From contig NZ_JACKTY010000031.1 of NCBI RefSeq assembly GCF_025822605.1, forward strand, positions 330,476 to 394,475: 64,000 bases of DNA, given 5' to 3'. A program made the position numbers and the translations under genes. This document shows positions 24,829 through 32,883 of this stretch, in pieces (the stretch's first letter is position 1; every line of letters begins with the position of its first letter). The DNA comes from Mycolicibacterium komossense. GTDB taxonomy: Bacteria > Actinomycetota > Actinomycetes > Mycobacteriales > Mycobacteriaceae. The notes under the pieces were generated by a model. It did no database searches. It saw nothing but the letters and a program-made list of their open reading frames with translations, and was not told the origin of the DNA.

Positions 24829-26301
24829 ATGACGATCTCGACACCCACGACACTGCAGCATCTGGTTGCCGGGGAATGGCTCTCCGGCAGTGGCGCCGAG
24901 CTGCGCAGCGTCAATCCCGCCCGGCCGCAGATCACCGTGGCTGCGGGCGGTTCTGCCACCACCGAGGATCTCAACACCGCGGTAGGCGCCGCCGCCGCGG
25001 CACAGCGGGGTTGGGCTGCAACCCCGATGCACCAGCGCGGCGCCGTGCTGGTGGCCGCCGCCGAAGTGATCGAGCGCAATGCACAGGCCTGGGGCTTGGA
25101 CCTGGCCGCCGAAGAAGGCAAGACCAAGGCCGAGGCCATCGGCGAAGTCCGCCGCGCTGCGCAGATCCTGCGCTACTACGGCAACGAAGGCGACCGGCAA
25201 GCCGGCGACATCTATTCCTCACCCCGAGCCGGTGAGCAGATCCTGGTGACCCGCAAGCCTATTGGCGTCATCGGGGTGATCACGCCGTTCAACTTCCCGA
25301 TCGCCATCCCCGCCTGGAAGATCGCGCCTGCGCTCATTTACGGCAATGCCGTGGTCTGGAAGCCGGCCAGCACCGTTCCGTTGCTGGCCATGCACCTGGC
25401 GTCGGCGCTGAACAGCGCGGGGTTGCCGGCCGGGGCGCTCAACCTGCTGATCGGTGATTCCGCCCTCGGCGACGGGATCGTCAACCACGCGGGCGTCGAC
25501 GCGGTGACCTTCACCGGATCCACTGGCATCGGGCGGCGCATCGCTGCCGCTGCCGCCGCGCGTGGAGTCCCCGCACAGTGTGAAATGGGCGGCAAGAACG
25601 CCGCAGTTGTGCTCGACGACGCCGATATCGATCTCGCCGTCGAGCAGGTGATGCTCGGGGCGTTCCGCTCCACCGGCCAAAAGTGCACCGCTACCTCACG
25701 ATTGGTAGTCACCGAAGGTATCGCCGACCGGTTTTTGGAGCGACTGGTCGCCCAGGCCACCGCTCTGACGGTGGGTGACCCCACCGACGACGCCACCCAG
25801 ATGGGTCCTGTGGTCAACGAATCCGCGCACAAGACGATCTCCACCGGGATCGCCACCGCCGCCGCGCAGGGTGCGTCCATCCTCGCCGGGGGCAGCCCCT
25901 ACCGCGACGGGGCACTGGCCGACGGATACTTCATCGCCCCCACCGTGGCCGAACTGGGTGACCAGACCGCCGATGTCTGGACCGAAGAGCTGTTCGGCCC
26001 GGTGCTGGCGGTGCGCCGCGCCGCCAACGCACAGGAGGCGTTCACGCTGGCCAATGACAGCGAGTTCGGACTCTCCGCCGCGGTGTTCACCCAGGACCTG
26101 ACCCGCGCACTGGAGGCCGTCGAGCACCTCGATGTCGGTGTACTGCATGTCAATTCCGAATCGGCGGGCGCCGATCCACATGTGCCGTTCGGGGGCGCCA
26201 AGAAGAGCGGGCTCGGACCCAAAGAGCAAGGATCGGCCGCACGCGAGTTCTTCACCCACACCACCACGGTCTACCTGCGGGGCGGAGCGCCGCGCGCGTG
26301 A
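24829..26301 (+). CDS. gabD: Succinate/glutarate-semialdehyde dehydrogenase
   Basis: The 490-residue NAD(P)-dependent aldehyde dehydrogenase has PFNFPIAIPAWKIAPAL, FTGSTGIGRRIA, the general-base Glu in CEMGGKN, and the catalytic Cys286 in STGQKCTATS. It fits the GabD/DavD group that oxidises the semialdehyde made by a GabT-type enzyme. In this operon the product would be glutarate, the substrate of the following CoA-transferase. Its stop overlaps the next start by four bases. The exact chain length preferred cannot be read from sequence. Confidence 0.85.
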   Translation: MTISTPTTLQHLVAGEWLSGSGAELRSVNPARPQITVAAGGSATTEDLNTAVGAAAAAQRGWAATPMHQRGAVLVAAAEVIERNAQAWGLDLAAEEGKTKAEAIGEVRRAAQILRYYGNEGDRQAGDIYSSPRAGEQILVTRKPIGVIGVITPFNFPIAIPAWKIAPALIYGNAVVWKPASTVPLLAMHLASALNSAGLPAGALNLLIGDSALGDGIVNHAGVDAVTFTGSTGIGRRIAAAAAARGVPAQCEMGGKNAAVVLDDADIDLAVEQVMLGAFRSTGQKCTATSRLVVTEGIADRFLERLVAQATALTVGDPTDDATQMGPVVNESAHKTISTGIATAAAQGASILAGGSPYRDGALADGYFIAPTVAELGDQTADVWTEELFGPVLAVRRAANAQEAFTLANDSEFGLSAAVFTQDLTRALEAVEHLDVGVLHVNSESAGADPHVPFGGAKKSGLGPKEQGSAAREFFTHTTTVYLRGGAPRA

Positions 26302-27431
26302 GTCCCCAGCGAGAAAGCACAGCAGCCCTCGATGGCGTCGTCGTCGTCGACTTCAGCCGCGTGCTCGCCGGGCCGTATGCGACCATGCTGCTCGGCGACT
26401 TCGGCGCGGACATCATCAAGATCGAACGCCCCGATGTCGGCGACGACACCCGCGAATGGGGGCCGCCCTATGACGCCGACGGGGTAGCCACCTATTTCAA
26501 CGCCGTCAACCGCAACAAGCGCTCGATCACACTCGACCTCACCGACCCCGCCGACGTCGCACGGGCGCGTGAGCTGGTGGCCGGCGCCGATATCGTGGTC
26601 GAGAACTTCCGGCCTGGCACCATGGAGAAACTGGGATTGGGCTACGAGGATCTTCGCGAGCTTCGCCCAGACCTGATCTATTGCGCCATCACCGGATTCG
26701 GCCGCGACGGGGGCGCTGATCTACCCGGCTACGACCTGCTGGTGCAAGCCGTCGGCGGATTGATGAGCATCACCGGGCCCGCACCTGGCGAGCCCACCAA
26801 AGTGGGTGTCGCCGTGATCGACGTTCTGGCCGGGACGCATGCGCTGGCCGGAATCCTGCTGGCCCTGGGCCATCGTGATCGCACCGGAGAAGGTCAGCGG
26901 GTCGACACCAACCTGCTCTCGGTGCTGCTGTCGTCGATGGTCAACCAGGCCTCCGGGTATCTGGGTGCCGAGAAGGTGCCCGCCATCATGGGTAACCGCC
27001 ACCCCAGCATCGCTCCGTACCAAACGTTCTCCACCGGCGACCGACCCATCGCGCTCGCGGTCGGCAACGACAAACAGTTCACGCTGTTGGCCCGCGCACT
27101 GGGCCTCGACGGACTGGCCGAGGACGAACGCTTCACCTCCAACGCATTGCGCGTGCGTAATCGAGATGCGCTGTGCGACATCCTGACAACAGTCCTGAGA
27201 ACACGCGGCGCTGATCATTGGTACACGCTGCTGGCCTCAGTGGGTGTGCCGGCAGGGCCGATCAACGACATGGCCGAAGCGTTCGCCTTCGCCGAGAGGC
27301 TCGGTCTCACGCCGACCGTCGCCGTACCAGGCAGCCCCACCCAGCAGGTCGCCAATCCGATCTCGCTGTCGGCGACACCACCGACTTATCGCAGCGCCCC
27401 ACCCGAACTCGGAGGGGACAACCTTCGATGA
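26298..27431 (+). CDS. Class III (CaiB/BaiF) CoA-transferase, probable succinyl-CoA:glutarate CoA-transferase
   Basis: The 377-residue family III CoA-transferase has DFSRVLAGPYATMLLGDFGAD at the N-terminus, NRNKRSITLDL and the catalytic Asp175 in GVAVIDVLAG, which forms the acyl-aspartyl intermediate. Next to glutaryl-CoA dehydrogenase and a glutarate-semialdehyde-type dehydrogenase, the obvious role is to activate glutarate with CoA from succinyl-CoA, as in the animal SUGCT enzyme. The GTG start overlaps the preceding stop (GTGA). Substrate assignment is from context; other dicarboxylates are possible. Confidence 0.82.
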   Translation: MSPQRESTAALDGVVVVDFSRVLAGPYATMLLGDFGADIIKIERPDVGDDTREWGPPYDADGVATYFNAVNRNKRSITLDLTDPADVARARELVAGADIVVENFRPGTMEKLGLGYEDLRELRPDLIYCAITGFGRDGGADLPGYDLLVQAVGGLMSITGPAPGEPTKVGVAVIDVLAGTHALAGILLALGHRDRTGEGQRVDTNLLSVLLSSMVNQASGYLGAEKVPAIMGNRHPSIAPYQTFSTGDRPIALAVGNDKQFTLLARALGLDGLAEDERFTSNALRVRNRDALCDILTTVLRTRGADHWYTLLASVGVPAGPINDMAEAFAFAERLGLTPTVAVPGSPTQQVANPISLSATPPTYRSAPPELGGDNLR

Positions 27432-27720
27432 CCCCGCCAGCGCCGATCACCCTCTCTGAAGTGCTGCCCGCGACGCCGGTCACCGCGACCGACGCCCCGC
27501 TGATCGCTGTGGTGGCTCCGCTGGACTATCCCGGCCTCACCGAAGAAACGCGGGAACTGGTTATCCGATTCACCAGCAGCGCGACCCCGCAACCTGGATC
27601 CTCGGTGTGCAGTGGCACCCGGAAGACTCCGACGGGCCCGAAGCTGACCGAGAAGCGCTGTTCACCGCATTCCTCACCCGCGTGAACCTCGACCGTCAGC
27701 GGCCGTTCGTCCGCTGTTGA
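27428..27720 (+). pseudogene. Internally deleted, frameshifted gamma-glutamyl-GABA hydrolase (PuuD-like)
   Basis: The frame from ATG 27428 (overlapping the CoA-transferase stop) encodes a class I glutamine-amidotransferase N-terminus, ending with PLIAVVAPLDYPGL and a strand to about 27575. From about 27576 the same strand, in the next frame, encodes QQRDPATWILGVQWHPED and the rest of the C-terminus, stopping at 27720. That segment carries the catalytic His-Glu region of the family, so the central ~150 residues with the nucleophile Cys have been lost and the junction is out of frame. The intact gene would have released 4-aminobutyrate or 5-aminovalerate from its gamma-glutamyl conjugate, which fits the operon upstream exactly. 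Confidence 0.72.
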
Positions 27721-27752
27721 CAGCGCGCTGCTGTCCGCTGCCATCACCAGCA

Positions 27753-27778
27753 CTTAACATGAGAAACGACATGTTGAG
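27753..27778. promoter_or_regulatory. Inverted repeat upstream of the PucR gene
   Basis: CTTAACATG and CATGTTGAG flank an 8-base spacer. Eight of nine positions pair, and the ninth is a T-G wobble. It lies 50 bases before the PucR start and could be an operator for that regulator or a short RNA hairpin. No run of T follows on the plus strand, which speaks against a simple intrinsic terminator. Confidence 0.4.
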
Positions 27779-27827
27779 CCCAATGGCTGCCCGCGGCGTC
27801 GACTGCATGCAGCAGTAACGAGTTGGT

Positions 27828-29393
27828 GTGGCGATGACGGTGCGCCGGTTGGCGCAACTCCCGGAACTGAACCTCACTCTCATCGCCGGCCGGGAGAATG
27901 GTGATCGCACCATCACCTGGGCACACGCCATCGAACTCGCCGACCCCACGCCCTATCTCGCCGGTGGCGAGTTGGTCATGACCACCGGTATGAATGTCGG
28001 TGTTACCGAGGCCGAACAGCTCGACTATCTGGCCCGCCTCTCGGCGACCGGTGTGGCCGCTCTGGCATTCGACACCGGAACCACCCACGATCAGGTTCCG
28101 CGAGGCATCATCTCCGCCGGTGATGCGCTCGGCCTGCCGGTGTTGGCCGTTCCCCCACAAACTCCTTTCATCGCCATCACCCGCGCCGTCATCGATGAAG
28201 TGAACGCCGATCAGCTCCGATCCGTACAACGCGTCGTCGACCAACAAGAAGTGATGGCACGGGAGGCGCTGCGCAATGGCATACCCGCCGTCGTCACGGC
28301 TTTGAGCAACGCGCTGTCGGCGACCACCGTCGTCATCGCGACCGACGGCAGTGTTCTCGCCGCCGCCGGCCCCGATATCGACCGGGTGGCGGCGTTCTGC
28401 CTAGTGCAGCTCCACTCCCCGCGCTCCCGGCGGGGTCTTTCCAGCAAGGTGCTCGCCGACGGTGAGGGCTACTGCAGTCTGCAGACCTTGAGGGCTGCCC
28501 AAACCCTGCGCGGCTACATGGCAGTGAGGACCGAGGTGCCGCTCAGCCCGCCCAACCGCTTGCTGGTCTCCCATGCCGTGGCCTTGATCTCTATCGAACT
28601 GGACAAGCCCGCCAAGGTTCTCGGCGCCGAGCAACGGCTGCGCACAGCGGTCACCGCGTTGTTGATCGCGCAGCCCTCGGCGATCGAACCCGGCATTCTG
28701 CGCTACTTCGGCTTTACCCCCGAAGACCCGATCGCCGTTGTGGTGCTGACCAACACCGGCCCGGCGCTGGCCGCCGAGCGACAGACCCAACAGTTACTGG
28801 ACACCCGAGGCGTGCCCTACCTGATGTGGACGGGTCGTGACGAGATCCTGCTGGTGGTAGCCGCCGACGGCTCGGTCACGGCCACCGAGATCCGACAGGC
28901 GCTTGGAGCTCAGCTGCAGCGACATCTCGGCGGCGGGCTCAGCTTGCCGGGCTCATTCCAGAACGTGGACCTTTGCGTCAACCAGGCGCGGACCGCGGCC
29001 CGCGCCTACCCCGATGACCACTTCCGAGAGTTCGCAGCAATAGGCGTATTCGGTGTCATCCTAGGAAACCGCAGCACCGCCGAGCTCGACCTGCTGGTGC
29101 AGCGGCTGCGTCCACTCGAAGAGCACGACCGCCAACAGAACTCGGCAACAGGTGCCGGCCTGGTGGCATCACTGGAAGCGTATCTGAGTCATAACGGCCA
29201 GATCGAGAACGCCGCAGCGACATTGGGAGTTCACCGGCACACGATGCGCAACAGGCTCGCCAAGATCAGCGAGCTGACCCACACCGACCTGGGAACCGCT
29301 GATTCCAGGGCCGAACTGTGGGTAGCGCTCAAAGCGCGTGATCTCCTCGCCGTCGGATCACCCCCGCCGGCGATGCCGCAGGATCGTGGCTGA
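27828..29393 (+). CDS. PucR-family transcriptional regulator
   Basis: The 521-residue protein has the PucR layout. An N-terminal purine-catabolism-type domain (AHAIELADPTPYLAGGELVM and GLPVLAVPPQTPF) is followed by a GGDEF-related middle region. A C-terminal PucR helix-turn-helix (NAAATLGVHRHTMRNRLAKI) ends the protein. GTG 27828 or ATG 27834 could be the start. Despite the family name these regulators control many amine and amino-acid pathways, for example GabR-like control of GABA genes in actinobacteria. It directly follows the aminotransferase-to-CoA-transferase run in the same orientation and probably regulates it. Confidence 0.88.
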   Translation: MAMTVRRLAQLPELNLTLIAGRENGDRTITWAHAIELADPTPYLAGGELVMTTGMNVGVTEAEQLDYLARLSATGVAALAFDTGTTHDQVPRGIISAGDALGLPVLAVPPQTPFIAITRAVIDEVNADQLRSVQRVVDQQEVMAREALRNGIPAVVTALSNALSATTVVIATDGSVLAAAGPDIDRVAAFCLVQLHSPRSRRGLSSKVLADGEGYCSLQTLRAAQTLRGYMAVRTEVPLSPPNRLLVSHAVALISIELDKPAKVLGAEQRLRTAVTALLIAQPSAIEPGILRYFGFTPEDPIAVVVLTNTGPALAAERQTQQLLDTRGVPYLMWTGRDEILLVVAADGSVTATEIRQALGAQLQRHLGGGLSLPGSFQNVDLCVNQARTAARAYPDDHFREFAAIGVFGVILGNRSTAELDLLVQRLRPLEEHDRQQNSATGAGLVASLEAYLSHNGQIENAAATLGVHRHTMRNRLAKISELTHTDLGTADSRAELWVALKARDLLAVGSPPPAMPQDRG

Positions 29394-29446
29394 CCTTTCC
29401 GACTCGGTGGCTGTTGGCAGGACCGGCGATGGCTTGCGTGAAATCA

Positions 29447-30544
29447 TCACTCCAGCAGCCAGTCGTTCCCTGCGAGATTGAGCCGTGCCGCGTCAAGGGT
29501 TGGCGTGATGCCAGATGTCGGTGCGAGGCCATGCTTTTCAAGAACGGAGCGCAAGATCTCTGCGGAGTCGATGTTCAGCGGACTGGAGACCCACATTGCG
29601 TAGGGCAGGTTGACGAAACGGCTCTCGCGGACCGCTCTGAGGTTCCGGCTGGCGGGGTTGCTTCGGAGGGCCGCGATCTTCTCCTCGACGGTCTGGCCTG
29701 GGTAGTCAACGAATACGATGAGGTCAGGGTCTGAGGTGGTAACCCGTTCCCAGCTCACGGTTGTCCAGGTGTCTTGGACGTCTTCGGTGGCGTTGCGCGC
29801 GCCGGCGGCGTCGATGATTCCCTGTGGTCCGCCGAAGGCTCCGGAGGAGAACACGGTGTCGGTACCACTGTCGAACACAAAGATGGTCGGCTTGTTCTCG
29901 GGTTGTGGTGCAGCGCGCAGGGTTTGCAGCCGGGCGGCGATGTCGTCGGCTGCCTGGAAGGCCGTATCGGTGTTCCCCGTCAGAGTTCCGACGTTACGGA
30001 GGTCTGTATCGAGCGCAAGCCACGGGTCCATGGTGCCGCGGCTCGGCTGCCCTTCGGCTTGCAGGCATGCTTCGGAGAGCTGGTATACGGCGATGCCGTG
30101 CCCTGCAAGGATTTCGGGGGTGATTCCCCGTTCCTCACCCATTCCGTAGTTGTATCCAGCGAAGAGCACCTGCGGCTTGGCACCCACGATGTTCTCCAGG
30201 GTTGGCTGCTCCGGCGCAACCTCGTCGAGACCGTCTACCTGGGAACCGTATTCGAGGCGGAGCACCCCGATGTCGCGGGCCAGGGAGCTGACCGCGGTCA
30301 TCTGGTTGCGAGCGCCGGCGGCCAACGCGATCGCGATCATTCCTCCGTCGTTGACGAACCACCGGTCGAGCGGCTGTTCGTAGGCAACGTCCTGGCCACA
30401 GTTGGTGACCGTCACAGTGTCGGATGGCGCGGACACAGCGGTCTGCGATGTGCACGCTGCGGCCAGGCCGACTGTGAGTGTGAAGACAGCCAAGCCGATG
30501 GCTGGGCGGGAACTAACCGGTCTAGGCGAAAGGTCTTGTGGCAC
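29447..30544 (-). CDS. Corrinoid-type ABC transporter substrate-binding lipoprotein (BtuF-like), system 1
   Basis: The 365-residue periplasmic-binding protein of the iron-siderophore/B12 class has a signal peptide ending in the lipobox AAC (Cys31 or so). Two lobes follow, carrying motifs such as LENIVGAKPQVLFAGY and SDPDLIVFVDYPGQ. Automatic annotation would call it an iron-siderophore protein. A cobalamin riboswitch precedes the permease gene of the same operon at 32570-32725, which points to vitamin B12 or another corrinoid. Gene order on the minus strand is riboswitch, permease, ATPase, then this gene, 8 bases after the ATPase. Confidence 0.85.
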   Translation of the reverse strand: MPQDLSPRPVSSRPAIGLAVFTLTVGLAAACTSQTAVSAPSDTVTVTNCGQDVAYEQPLDRWFVNDGGMIAIALAAGARNQMTAVSSLARDIGVLRLEYGSQVDGLDEVAPEQPTLENIVGAKPQVLFAGYNYGMGEERGITPEILAGHGIAVYQLSEACLQAEGQPSRGTMDPWLALDTDLRNVGTLTGNTDTAFQAADDIAARLQTLRAAPQPENKPTIFVFDSGTDTVFSSGAFGGPQGIIDAAGARNATEDVQDTWTTVSWERVTTSDPDLIVFVDYPGQTVEEKIAALRSNPASRNLRAVRESRFVNLPYAMWVSSPLNIDSAEILRSVLEKHGLAPTSGITPTLDAARLNLAGNDWLLE

Positions 30545-30552
30545 TGTCGTCC

Positions 30553-31374
30553 TCAGATTGGGTTCGATGCCGGGTCGGCATGGGTGAGCAGGAGATGGGA
30601 ACGGCCCGTCGCCGGATGGACGACGATGTCGCCGGCAACGCCGAAGACGTGCCGCAAGAGGGCGGAGTCCAGTACCTCGGTAGGTGTCCCGTGAGCGAAG
30701 ACCCCGCCGTCGGCAACGACCGCGACCGCGTCGAAATGCCGCAACACCAGGTCGAGGTCATGCATGGCGGCGACGACCGTACATTCGAGGTCGTCGAGAG
30801 TCTGCATGAATCTCAGCCGCCAGGCGGCATCCAGGTGGTTCGTGGGTTCGTCGAGGACAAGTAGTGAAGTTCGCTGAGCCAACGCGCGGGCGAGTACGAC
30901 GCGGTGGCGTTCGCCGCCGGAAAGATGAACGCACGAGCGATTTGCCCGCCCGTCCAGACCGACGGCGTTCAGTGCGTCGTCAATTATCTCCCACTCCCCG
31001 ACGCCAGCACCTGACCACGGGTTCCGGTACGGGGTCCGACCGAGCCCGACGGCCTCGGCAACGGTGAGTTCATCCGATGGCCGCTCTTCTTGCCCGACCA
31101 CGGCAATAGTCCGGGCCCGGCGGCGGGCCGGCATCCGGTACAGATCCTCGTCCCCGACCCGGATCGTCCCCGATGCTGGTGCGTCGAGGCCCGAAAGGGC
31201 GCGCAGCAGAGTGGTTTTGCCTGCGCCGTTGGGGCCGACGAGCGCTAACCGCGTACCGGCAGGCACGCTCAGATCCACACCGGACACCACCGTTCTGCCG
31301 CCGCGGCGGCACTCCACGCCATGCGCGGTCAGCGACACACTCCTCACCGCAGATGTGATCGCGGCTGCGCTCAT
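30553..31374 (-). CDS. Corrinoid-type ABC transporter ATP-binding protein (BtuD-like), system 1
   Basis: The 273-residue ATPase of the FecE/BtuD class has Walker A GPNGAGKTT, signature LSGGERHRVVLARAL, Walker B LLVLDEPTNHLD and the switch His in VAAMHDLDL. Its start overlaps the permease stop by four bases. With the permease and binding protein it forms a complete importer. The riboswitch upstream of the operon assigns it to corrinoid uptake by inference. Confidence 0.88.
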   Translation of the reverse strand: MSAAAITSAVRSVSLTAHGVECRRGGRTVVSGVDLSVPAGTRLALVGPNGAGKTTLLRALSGLDAPASGTIRVGDEDLYRMPARRRARTIAVVGQEERPSDELTVAEAVGLGRTPYRNPWSGAGVGEWEIIDDALNAVGLDGRANRSCVHLSGGERHRVVLARALAQRTSLLVLDEPTNHLDAAWRLRFMQTLDDLECTVVAAMHDLDLVLRHFDAVAVVADGGVFAHGTPTEVLDSALLRHVFGVAGDIVVHPATGRSHLLLTHADPASNPI

Positions 31375-32456
31375 GTGCTGTTGCCGAACTCGTAGCGCCG
31401 CCGACCCATCAGGTAGAGAAACACCGGTGCGCCGACGAGACCGGTGACGATGCCCAACGGCATCTCACGTGGCGCCGCCATTTCTCGCGAGATCACGTCG
31501 ACCCACACCATGAAGAGCGCTCCGGCGCAGACCGCGACCGGGAGCATCGAGCGATGGGCGGCACCGACGACCATCCGCGCGGCGTGGGGCACGATGAGAC
31601 CGACGAAGCCGATGCCGCCGGAAACGGCGACCAGCACCCCGACGAGTACCGCCTGGACCACGAACAGCGCGTTGCGCAGCCCGCGCACCGGGACACCGAG
31701 CGATGTGGCGGTGTCGGCGCCAACCGCGTAGGCATCGAGCCAGGAATGGATCAGCAGGGCCGCGGTGAGCGACACGACCACAACGGCTGCTGTCAGGGGG
31801 ACCTTCGCCCACGTCGCTCCGGCAACGCTGCCGAGTAACCAGAACATCACGCTTTCGGCGGCGTGCGAATCGCCGGCCGTAAAGACCAGCAACGACGACA
31901 ACGCCATGAACGCCGACGAAAGCACCACGCCGGTCAGGATCAGACGCAGTGCCGTGAGACTGCCCTGGGCCCGCGCCACCGCATACACGGTGAGCGTTGC
32001 CACCAATGAGCCGATGAGCGCCGCGCCGGACAAGGCCCACACCCCCAATGAGGAGAGCACGCCGAGAGTCAGGACAGCTGTTGCCCCCACCGCCGCACCT
32101 GCCGACACACCGAGTAGATAGGGTTCCGCCAGCGGATTCCGGACGAGTGCCTGCATGAGGGCACCGGCCAACGCCAGGCCCGCGCCGACGACAGCTGCCA
32201 GCACCGATCGCGGCAGGCGCAGTTGCCAGACGATGATGTCGTGTCCGGTATCACCGGTGGCCCCGGTGAATCGGCCGGCAACGGTGCGCCAGACGTCGCT
32301 GAGCGGAATGTCCTCGGCACCGAAGGCGACCGAAACGACGACGCTGATCACCGTGAGAACGGCGAGCACCGTGGTCAGCGCACCAACCGGCGGACGGCGA
32401 ACAGTGGCGATCGAGGTCCTGCCGTTGCGGTGGAGTGACGTCGAGGGGAGAGTCAC
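31371..32456 (-). CDS. Corrinoid-type ABC transporter permease (BtuC/FecCD), system 1
   Basis: The protein of about 361 residues has some nine or ten membrane helices and the FecCD hallmarks RLPRSVLAAVVGAGLALAGA, NPLAEPYLLGVSAGAAVGA, FWLLGSVAGATWAKV, GIGFVGLIVPHAAR and the final segment with EMPLGIVTGLVGAPVFLYL. The frame is open far upstream, but that part overlaps the riboswitch, so I start at GTG 32456, just before the first recognisable residues. No strong ribosome site is visible there. A ribosome site hidden by the riboswitch platform would be expected somewhere in 32457-32570. Confidence 0.88.
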   Translation of the reverse strand: MTLPSTSLHRNGRTSIATVRRPPVGALTTVLAVLTVISVVVSVAFGAEDIPLSDVWRTVAGRFTGATGDTGHDIIVWQLRLPRSVLAAVVGAGLALAGALMQALVRNPLAEPYLLGVSAGAAVGATAVLTLGVLSSLGVWALSGAALIGSLVATLTVYAVARAQGSLTALRLILTGVVLSSAFMALSSLLVFTAGDSHAAESVMFWLLGSVAGATWAKVPLTAAVVVVSLTAALLIHSWLDAYAVGADTATSLGVPVRGLRNALFVVQAVLVGVLVAVSGGIGFVGLIVPHAARMVVGAAHRSMLPVAVCAGALFMVWVDVISREMAAPREMPLGIVTGLVGAPVFLYLMGRRRYEFGNST

Positions 32457-32569
32457 TGCCGGACTGTCTGCCAATATCGCTGCGAGAAGGCCGCGCGCGG
32501 GCTCCCAAACGAGATGAGCAAGTATTGCCTCGCTTTGCCGGGGTATCTGAACGCGAGATACACGGTGGA

Positions 32570-32725
32570 CACAACCGAGAACGGCAGGTATCGGACTCGG
32601 GAACGCCGCTCGACGCCGCCGCGGAGGGTCTCCGATGGCCGGTGTCGAGCACGTCCCCATACCGTTGCGCGTCAGTCCCGGACTTTCACCGGGTTCCCTG
32701 GCACCCGCAATGCACGGATGTAACC
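32570..32725 (-). ncRNA. Cobalamin riboswitch controlling BtuCDF-like system 1
   Basis: Read on the minus strand, the sequence holds the cobalamin-riboswitch core in order: GGGAACCCGGTGAAAGTCC, then GGGACTGACGCGCAACGGTA (from 32706 down to 32659). It is followed after a variable arm by AGTCCGATACCTGCCG near 32598-32582. These match the B12-box, the core GGTGAAA-TCCGG-ACTG-CGCAACGGTA, and the 3' AGTC-GA-ACCTGCC element. It lies 5' of the FecCD permease in the correct orientation. Binding of adenosyl- or methylcobalamin would shut off the operon. Confidence 0.9.
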
Positions 32726-32883
32726 GTTCTCAACAGCGGAGGCTATCTCAACTCGTCATGATCATCGGCACCGGGCCGGCCGCGATAGGTCCAAACTGCG
32801 GGTAGTTCTGCAGGTCACGGGTCGCGGGGTGCAATGCCCCGCAGCGGCTGTAGCGGGAGAGCCGAGCGTGGGCTCGTTTCAGG

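Noticed and set aside
29447..32456. Iron-siderophore transport as the function of the FecCD-type operon
   Set aside because: This is the usual automatic label, but the cobalamin riboswitch points to corrinoids. The same argument applies to 55124-57963.
32457..32660. In-frame extension of the FecCD permease to 32660
   Set aside because: The extra residues show no membrane or family character and lie over the riboswitch aptamer.
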